Shown one piece after another: positions 58,966 through 64,000 of a stretch of DNA of 64,000 nucleotides (positions are counted from its first letter, which is position 1; each line of letters begins with the position of its first letter). The notes under the pieces are model-generated. The model saw only the letters and a program-made list of their open reading frames with translations, searched no databases and was not told where the DNA came from. This stretch comes from Actinopolyspora saharensis (GTDB taxonomy: Bacteria > Actinomycetota > Actinomycetes > Mycobacteriales > Pseudonocardiaceae). Location: positions 1,054,001-1,118,000 of the forward strand of contig NZ_FNKO01000001.1 in NCBI RefSeq assembly GCF_900100925.1, read 5' to 3'. Made by a program: the position numbers and the translations under genes.

Positions 58966-60272
58966 TGCTGCAACTCCGATCTCACGCTGGTGAGGAACTG
59001 CTCGGCCATCCGCCGCGGCGATCGGAGTTCGAAGCCCACGTGGTCGTAGTCGCGTTGGAAGGTCGTCTGCAGCGCGAGGTCACCGGCGGGGGGAGCGCTC
59101 GGCGGGTCGAGCAGTTTGCCCTCGAGACGCTGCTGGAAGTCGGCGATCCGCTTGTCCAGGCCGCTCAGGGAGGGGGTGATGTCGTCACGGATGTCCTGGT
59201 TGACCGGCATTCCGCGGCTCACCCCGAGAACGTCGCCCGCGGCCGGATCGTTGATCAGGAAGTCCACGAGCTGGGATGCTTCCTCCGGGTGGGGGCTGTT
59301 GGAGGAGACGCCGACGAGCATCGAGGGCTTAAAGTACTGCCCCGGTGTGCCGTCCGGACCGGAGGGCAACGGGGCGAGCCGCAGGCTGTCACCGATCAGG
59401 GCCTGGAAGCCGCCGACGGCGGAGTCCCAGGTGATGCCGGAGGCGGCGTTGCCGCGGCCGAACGGCATGTTCGCCGCCGAGCCGTCTATCTGCGTCGTCT
59501 GGCGAGCCGGGCTGACCGCGCCCTGCTGGCTGAGCCCGTTGGTGAAGCTCCAGAACTTGGCGAGATCGCTCTCGGTGAAGCCGAGCTCACCGCTGTCGGT
59601 GTAGAGGCTCTTGCCCCTGCCGCGCAGCCACACCTCGAACCAGTCCTCGCTCCATCCCGGATCGGTGGAGCCGGCCTGGTCGGTGTTCTCGTTGAGCTTG
59701 CGCATGGCCGCGCTCCAGTCCTGCCACGTCCAGTCGAAACGCGGTTCGGACACGCCGGCGCGCTGCCACGCGGCGGAGTCGTAGACCAGCACCTGCGAGG
59801 TGCGCCCCATCGGGATCGCGTACTGCGTTCCGCGGACCTGTCCGGTGCGCAGCATGCCCGAGTCCACCTCCTCGGTGCTCACCTCGGGGCGGTCCCCGAG
59901 CGGGAGCAGCAGCCCGGAGGAGGCGTACTGGCTGATCTGCCGGTAGTCCAGCTGCATCACGTCGGGGGCGTTGCCCCCGGCGGCCTGGGTGGCCAGCTTC
60001 TGGATGTAGGAGTTGTAGCTGGAGAACGAGGTCTGCACCTCGATGTTCGGGTGGCGCTGCTCGAAGAGGTCGACGGCCTCGTTGGTGGCGGCGGCCCTGT
60101 CGGCGTTGCCCCACCAGCTGAACTGCAACTCGACCTTGCCGCCGGTGGATCCGCTCGTCCCCGCGCCGCAGCCCGCCAGCAGGCCGCACAGCGTCAGCAC
60201 CGCGAAGGTCAGCGCCGAGACCTTGAGCCCGGTGCGGGGCGGAGTCGGTGACTTCTGGGGCTTGTCCGGCAT
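58962..60272 (-). CDS. Extracellular sugar-binding lipoprotein
   Basis: A 436-residue solute-binding protein. The signal peptide has a lipobox L-L-A-G-C near residues 31-35, after which the mature protein starts with a Cys anchor and a Gly/Ser linker. The body has the CUT1 binding-protein layout (L-Q-F-S-W-W-G, A-P-D-V-M-Q-L-D). It captures the sugar for the two permeases. GGAGG precedes the ATG, and the start overlaps the cupin stop by 1 nt (TGATG). Confidence 0.92.
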   Translation of the reverse strand: MPDKPQKSPTPPRTGLKVSALTFAVLTLCGLLAGCGAGTSGSTGGKVELQFSWWGNADRAAATNEAVDLFEQRHPNIEVQTSFSSYNSYIQKLATQAAGGNAPDVMQLDYRQISQYASSGLLLPLGDRPEVSTEEVDSGMLRTGQVRGTQYAIPMGRTSQVLVYDSAAWQRAGVSEPRFDWTWQDWSAAMRKLNENTDQAGSTDPGWSEDWFEVWLRGRGKSLYTDSGELGFTESDLAKFWSFTNGLSQQGAVSPARQTTQIDGSAANMPFGRGNAASGITWDSAVGGFQALIGDSLRLAPLPSGPDGTPGQYFKPSMLVGVSSNSPHPEEASQLVDFLINDPAAGDVLGVSRGMPVNQDIRDDITPSLSGLDKRIADFQQRLEGKLLDPPSAPPAGDLALQTTFQRDYDHVGFELRSPRRMAEQFLTSVRSELQQ

Positions 60273-61024
60273 CACTCGCCTCCGTAGGGAAGGGTCGCAC
60301 CGGGGATCTCGTACTCGTCGCGCAGCCCGCACACGCCGTAGCCGTCCCGTCGTGACGGGTGGGCCAGGCAGACCTCGGAGCTCTCCAGGTCGGCGGGATC
60401 GCCCTCGGCCAGGCGGTCCAGGCGGGCACCGGTGTGCTCGGCGGCGGCCAGCGCGCCGTGCCGCCACAGCTTCCTCCAGTGGTCCACCTTGGGCGCCACC
60501 AGTCGCGCGGCCGCCCGGAGGAACTCGCGCAGCGGCCCGGCATCGTCCGCGCGCAGCGCCTCGCGCAGGGTCAGGTACCCGGACACGGCCAGGTCCCTGC
60601 GTCGCTGGGCGGCGGCTCGTTTCTCCTGCTCGTCGGCCTGGCGCGGGATGCTCGCGGCGGCGGCGTAGGAGTCCGGGTCGGCGAGCACCTCGGGCGGGAA
60701 GGTGAACACCGCGTCGCCTGCCTCGGGCAGGCCGCTGTTCTGCATCAGCACCGTGACCCGCAGGTCCTCGTGCTGCACCATCCGGTGCACCGTGCCGGGG
60801 GCGAACCAGGCCACGGCACCGGGCTCGAGCTCGTGCTCGCGGTATCCATCCGTGCTCAGCGTCTGCACCGCACCGCGGCCGTGGGTGACCACGTAGGCCT
60901 CGGTGCAGGCCAGGTGCACGTGCGGGCTACCACCGGCGAGTCCGTCCTCGGTCGGCCAGTCGTAGGAACGCACGTGTGAGAGCCCGATCGATCCCGGGAG
61001 GGAAGGGCCGGGGGATTCGGTCAT
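60272..61024 (-). CDS. Cupin-domain protein of the sugar operon
   Basis: A 250-residue protein. The N-terminal half is a cupin with H-V-H-L-A-x-T-E-A-Y-V-V (metal-ligand-like H35, H37, E42) and P-G-T-V-H-R-M (H80). The C-terminal half is helical with no recognised domain (two A-A-x-R-R segments, then C-L-A-H). It could be a sugar-sensing or isomerase-type cupin; no DNA-binding helix is seen. It is 9 nt after the PmoA-like gene and overlaps the binding-protein gene, so it clearly belongs to the operon. Confidence 0.75.
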   Translation of the reverse strand: MTESPGPSLPGSIGLSHVRSYDWPTEDGLAGGSPHVHLACTEAYVVTHGRGAVQTLSTDGYREHELEPGAVAWFAPGTVHRMVQHEDLRVTVLMQNSGLPEAGDAVFTFPPEVLADPDSYAAAASIPRQADEQEKRAAAQRRRDLAVSGYLTLREALRADDAGPLREFLRAAARLVAPKVDHWRKLWRHGALAAAEHTGARLDRLAEGDPADLESSEVCLAHPSRRDGYGVCGLRDEYEIPGATLPYGGE

Positions 61025-61033
61025 GACGGTCTC

Positions 61034-61951
61034 CTACCAGGGATGTTCGTCGAGAGTCCTGTCGATTCGTTCGTGGTCCAGCGCGCCGTCGGCGATCAGG
61101 ATTCGGTAGGTGTACTCGAAGCTCTCCCCGGCGGGGAGTTCGAATTCCTCGAAGAAGGCCCAGGAGATCGCCACGGCCGGTGTGGGGTCCGAACGCACGA
61201 ACCAGTGCGATTCGTGCACGGACTCGGCGTTGCTCGGACCGTGCTCGAACACGACGGTGGAGTGGCCGTCGACTTCGTCGTGCTCGCCCGTGAAGGCCAG
61301 CCAGCGCCCCTGCGCACCCATCATCGCGTCGGCCCCGGTGGCGCCCGGCCCGCGCACCGTGCCGCCGGTGAACTCCCGCGGGCCGCGCCAGTGCAGCCCC
61401 GTGTAGCCGGCCATCTCGCGGCCCTCGGTCGTGGGGCTGCCGAAGCGCAGCGGCTCGGCGCAGGTGTTGGTCAACCGGATGGACCAGTCCAGCGCCCAGG
61501 TGCCGTTGGCCGGGTTCACGGAGTGCGCGCGCAGCCCGCGCCGCTCGAAGGCCCACGGGTCGCCGCCGTTGTTCAGCCAGCGCAGGTTCTCGACGAAGCG
61601 CAGTTCGTCCGGGTCCACGTCGAAGGTCTCGAAACCCTCGTGGCGCATGGAGCCGACCCGCTCGGGCAGAGCGAGATAGCCCTCACCGCGCACGTAGGTG
61701 TTCCCGCCCCAGAAGTTCTGCCCGGACACGTGGCTGGCGGTCATCTGCAGCCCCTTGTGCCAGCGGTGGTCGTTGGGCCGGTAGCCGGTCACCGCGTTGC
61801 CGGCGAGGGTGCGCAGGGGGTGCAGGTAGGGTTTCCTGGACTCGAACTCGACCGGATCCGGTTTGTACACGTAGGTCATGAGCTCGGTGTGCTCGGATTC
61901 GACGGTGATGCTCTCGCCGTGCCGGTGCGTCACCGTGATGGGATGACTCAT
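61034..61951 (-). CDS. PmoA-like (DUF6807) protein
   Basis: A 305-residue beta-rich protein matching the DUF6807/PmoA-like family in segments such as K-P-Y-L-H-P-L, N-D-H-R-W-H-K-G-L (His/Asp/His cluster), W-G-G-N-T-Y, and H-S-V-N-P-A-N-G near the centre. The family frequently neighbours Gfo/Idh oxidoreductases and may act on sugar derivatives such as 3-keto compounds. Despite its name it is not a methane mono-oxygenase subunit. ATG overlaps the upstream Gfo/Idh stop by 4 bp. Confidence 0.8.
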   Translation of the reverse strand: MSHPITVTHRHGESITVESEHTELMTYVYKPDPVEFESRKPYLHPLRTLAGNAVTGYRPNDHRWHKGLQMTASHVSGQNFWGGNTYVRGEGYLALPERVGSMRHEGFETFDVDPDELRFVENLRWLNNGGDPWAFERRGLRAHSVNPANGTWALDWSIRLTNTCAEPLRFGSPTTEGREMAGYTGLHWRGPREFTGGTVRGPGATGADAMMGAQGRWLAFTGEHDEVDGHSTVVFEHGPSNAESVHESHWFVRSDPTPAVAISWAFFEEFELPAGESFEYTYRILIADGALDHERIDRTLDEHPW

Positions 61952-63069
61952 GTGGTGCTCGCCTTTCCCCGTCGAGTCAGTTTCTCCGGGTGTCCGCCGT
62001 GGATCACCGTGTAGTGGGGGTCGTCCGGGTCGATCTCCGTGGCGGAGACCGCGCGGCCGGTGGCCGCCGATTTGTAGAGCGCGGTGAGCAGTTCGAGCAC
62101 GCGGCGTCCGTCCCGCCCGCTGCAGGGGGGTCGCTTTCCCGCGCGCATCGCGGTGACCAGCTCGCGCAGCATCCAGCGGTGCGAGCTCGGTTCGTCGCGT
62201 TCGGGGGTGCGCCAGCGGGCGATCCGCTCCTGGTCGGTGACGTGCGGGGCCGGGGTGTAGTGCCAGTTCTCGTTGCCGTGCCCGTAGAGGTGGATCAGGT
62301 CGAGCGTGGCCTCCGAGCAGTCCAGGCGGATCCGGCTGGACTCGTCCGGGGAGAGCACGCTGTTGACGATGGTGGCCAGCGCCCCGGAGGAGAACCGCAC
62401 CAGCGCGGTGGAGACGTCCTCGGTGTCGATGTCGTGCTGCAGGCGTCCGGTCATGGCCTGCACTTCCGTCCACGGCCCGAGCAGGTGCAGCAGCAGGTCG
62501 ATCTGGTGGATGCCGTGTCCCATCGCCGGGCCACCGCCTTCGGTCTCCCACTTGCCGCGCCAGGGCACGGAGAAGTACCGGGAGTCGCGGTACCAGGTGG
62601 TCTGGCAGTGCGCGACCAGCGGAGTGCCGAGTTCACCGCTGGACAGCAGCGTGCTCGCGTGCTCGGCTCCCGAGCCGAAGCGCTGTTGGAAGACGAAGGA
62701 GGCGTAGGGCCCGTTCGTGCCTTCCGCGTCGACCATCTCGTCGTAGCCGGCCAGGGAGAGGCAGGGAGGTTTCTCGCACCACACCCAGGCGCCGGCCCGC
62801 AACGCCTGCTTGACCTGTTCCACGTGGAGGGCGGGCGGGGTGCACACGGACACGAGATCCGGTTTCTCGGTGTTGAGCATCTCGTGCAGGTCGGTGTAGC
62901 CCCGCATCGTCGGGTTCCCCGCGCGGAAGGTCTCCAGGCGCGCCGGGTCGACGTCGACCGCGGCGACGAGGTCGATCTCGTCGTGTTCGGACAGTGCGGA
63001 CAGGTGGTGTGTCGCCACGGCGCCGGTTCCGATGACGGCGGCGCGGAGGCGAGTGTTCGCGGGGGACGT
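61948..63069 (-). CDS. Gfo/Idh/MocA-family oxidoreductase (second), apparent ACG start
   Basis: A 373-residue NAD(P)-dependent oxidoreductase. The Rossmann motif is V-I-G-T-G-A-V-A-T-H-H (about residues 12-22), then C-E-K-P-P for the usual E-K-P, and G-G-G-P-A-M-G-H-G-I-H-Q-I-D, the conserved catalytic H-x-x-D region. The frame has no ATG/GTG/TTG between the motif and a TTG at 63210, which would place a LacI operator inside the gene and add an Arg-rich 47-residue tail. ACG at 63069 has AGAGGAG ending 6 nt upstream and yields a normal N-terminus. First gene of the long sugar operon. Confidence 0.8.
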   Translation of the reverse strand, partial: TSPANTRLRAAVIGTGAVATHHLSALSEHDEIDLVAAVDVDPARLETFRAGNPTMRGYTDLHEMLNTEKPDLVSVCTPPALHVEQVKQALRAGAWVWCEKPPCLSLAGYDEMVDAEGTNGPYASFVFQQRFGSGAEHASTLLSSGELGTPLVAHCQTTWYRDSRYFSVPWRGKWETEGGGPAMGHGIHQIDLLLHLLGPWTEVQAMTGRLQHDIDTEDVSTALVRFSSGALATIVNSVLSPDESSRIRLDCSEATLDLIHLYGHGNENWHYTPAPHVTDQERIARWRTPERDEPSSHRWMLRELVTAMRAGKRPPCSGRDGRRVLELLTALYKSAATGRAVSATEIDPDDPHYTVIHGGHPEKLTRRGKASTT

Positions 63070-63122
63070 GGCTTTCTCCTCTCGTGTGCGTCGAGACGCC
63101 CTTCGCCTCGAACGAAACGTTG

Positions 63123-63134
63123 GAAAGCGCTTTC
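63123..63134. promoter_or_regulatory. LacI-type operator GAAAGCGCTTTC
   Basis: Perfect 12-bp palindrome, 53 nt upstream of the ACG start. It resembles the DUF993 operator, pointing to common control by the second LacI protein. The remainder of 63135-63372 shows no gene. Confidence 0.7.
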
Positions 63135-63372
63135 TCGTGCGGGAGACATTAACCCGCTTGTAACGCTCGCCACAAGAGGAGTTCGCGGGTTGCTTCGCGC
63201 TCGGGAGCAAGTGCTCGGCAGCGCTTCGGGGTCGTGCTGGTGAGCGGGTCGGTGGGCAGCGGTGGCCCGCTCCGGTGCCGCGCCGGTGTTTCCACCCGGA
63301 TAAGGCGCGGTTGCGGTGGGGTTTCCCGGAGAGAACGCGGGATGCGGAGATCGTTCGCCGCGGAGGGGGAGG

Positions 63373-64000
63373 TTATTCCTCCGGGGTGGCAGCGGCGTAG
63401 TAACCCCTGATGTGGGCGGCCACGCGCTCACCGGCAAGGTCCGCGGTGCCGTCGCGCACGGCGGCGGCGATCGCCCTGTGCTCGGCGCGCAGCCGGTTCG
63501 CGGTGTCCTCCCAGGAGTCCAGCGCGGCCGCGATCCGCCCGGTGTAGGTTTCGATCGAGTCCCGCAGTCCGCTCATCATCGCGGTCACCACCTGGTTGCC
63601 CGCCGCTCGCGTCAGCGCGAGGTGGAACTGCGCGTCGAGCACGAGGAACTCCTGCCGGGACAGCTCGGGGGCGTCCATCGCGTCGAGCAGTCCGTCGACC
63701 TCGGACAGGTCCACCGGTTCGGTCCGGGCGGCCAGTTCGGACACCGAGGAGGTCTCCAGGATCACCCTGGTGCGGACCACGTCCGGAACCGGGAAACCCC
63801 GCCCGGCCACCTGCAGACGCATCAGGGCGCTCATCCCACCGGTCGGGCGGGTGAGGATGATCGCTCCCGCCTCCGGGCCGGACCCGGTCTGCGCGCGCAG
63901 CACTCCCAGCGCCTCCAGCACGCGCATCGCCTCGCGCACCGAGGAGCGCCCGACGTTGAGCTCGCCCGCCAGGGCGCGTTCGCCGGGGATCCGCTGTCCG
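63373..64000 (-). CDS. FadR-type GntR regulator (N-terminus beyond window)
   Basis: The gene enters from the right edge; 208 residues are visible. The start of the visible part (P-G-E-R-A-L-A-G-E-L, G-R-S-S-V-R-E-A-M-R-V-L-E-A-L-G) is the GntR winged helix. The remainder is an all-helical FCD domain with metal-ligand-like residues in D-A-Q-F-H, E-H-R-A-I and a late A-A-H-I-R. FadR-type regulators sense organic or sugar acids. It precedes the sugar operon on the same strand and may regulate it or genes further right. Confidence 0.9.
   Translation of the reverse strand, partial: GQRIPGERALAGELNVGRSSVREAMRVLEALGVLRAQTGSGPEAGAIILTRPTGGMSALMRLQVAGRGFPVPDVVRTRVILETSSVSELAARTEPVDLSEVDGLLDAMDAPELSRQEFLVLDAQFHLALTRAAGNQVVTAMMSGLRDSIETYTGRIAAALDSWEDTANRLRAEHRAIAAAVRDGTADLAGERVAAHIRGYYAAATPEE

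Noticed and set aside
61034..61951. PmoA-like protein as a methane mono-oxygenase subunit
   Set aside because: The name is historical. The sequence is a soluble beta-rich DUF6807 protein in a sugar operon with no membrane helices.
63069..63210. TTG 63210 as the start of the second Gfo/Idh gene
   Set aside because: It would place a perfect LacI operator inside the coding region and add an Arg-rich extension. The AGAGGAG-ACG arrangement fits the protein's natural N-terminus better.
1..64000. tRNA/rRNA genes, CRISPR arrays, insertion sequences, riboswitches
   Set aside because: No T-loop/anticodon patterns, regularly spaced repeats, transposase motifs or flanking inverted repeats, or conserved riboswitch cores were recognised on reading both strands; a covariance-model scan would be decisive.

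Overview
The DNA is very GC-rich, starts genes with many GTG/TTG codons, and overlaps neighbouring genes by 4 bp. Together with IdeR/DmdR-type iron boxes, DUF5313, CYP105-like P450s with a [3Fe-4S] ferredoxin, and MsiK-type sugar uptake, this points to a filamentous actinobacterium. A Pseudonocardiales or Actinopolysporales member seems likely, but the genus cannot be fixed from this window. No tRNA, rRNA, transposase, integrase or CRISPR array was seen.

Layout. 0-2.6 kb: GH106 alpha-L-rhamnosidase running off the left edge. 3.0-6.7 kb: glutamate-cysteine ligase-like enzyme, aldo/keto reductase, secreted GH64 beta-1,3-glucanase. 7.0-9.0 kb: quercetin dioxygenase with esterase, divergent from a MarR regulator across a perfect operator. 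9.3-17.2 kb: DEDDh exonuclease-BRCT protein, zinc alcohol dehydrogenase, GntR/ABC operon, lipoate-ligase-like protein, APC permease, Hsp20 with a palindrome inside its promoter. 17.9-27.3 kb: aldehyde dehydrogenase with ACS-type MFS importer, SSS symporter with DUF3311 partner, endolysin-like amidase, cationic amino acid permease, drug MFS. 27.4-30.8 kb: P450-TetR-ferredoxin-P450. 30.9-31.7 kb: bacterioferritin and its ferredoxin under two iron boxes. 32.1-36.5 kb: methyltransferase, PrnB-like haem enzyme, FUSC transporter with an apparent frameshift. 36.9-38.2 kb: formamidase.

38.3 kb to the right edge is largely a pectin/rhamnogalacturonan and sugar-acid catabolic region. It holds a secreted beta-helix protein, rhamnulokinase, bifunctional rhamnulose-phosphate aldolase/lactaldehyde dehydrogenase, a LacI regulator and a secreted exo-rhamnogalacturonan lyase (PL26/YetA-like). 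Next come a DUF993 aldolase-like protein, a TIM-barrel isomerase and glycerate kinase, divergent from a second LacI regulator. Last is a long operon of Gfo/Idh, PmoA-like, cupin, sugar ABC importer and DUF624 genes, followed by a second Gfo/Idh gene, an MsiK-like ATPase and, at the edge, a FadR-type regulator.

Two operator families tie this region together. TGAAACGTTTCA-type sites precede the GH106 gene, the rhamnose LacI gene and the PL26-like lyase. AAGCGCTT-core sites precede the beta-helix gene, the DUF993 operon and the Gfo/Idh-ABC operon. The likely flow is extracellular depolymerisation, ABC uptake, then rhamnose breakdown by RhaB/RhaEW plus a separate uncharacterised oxidation-isomerisation-aldol cleavage route feeding glycerate kinase. 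That second route is the best candidate for an undescribed pathway.
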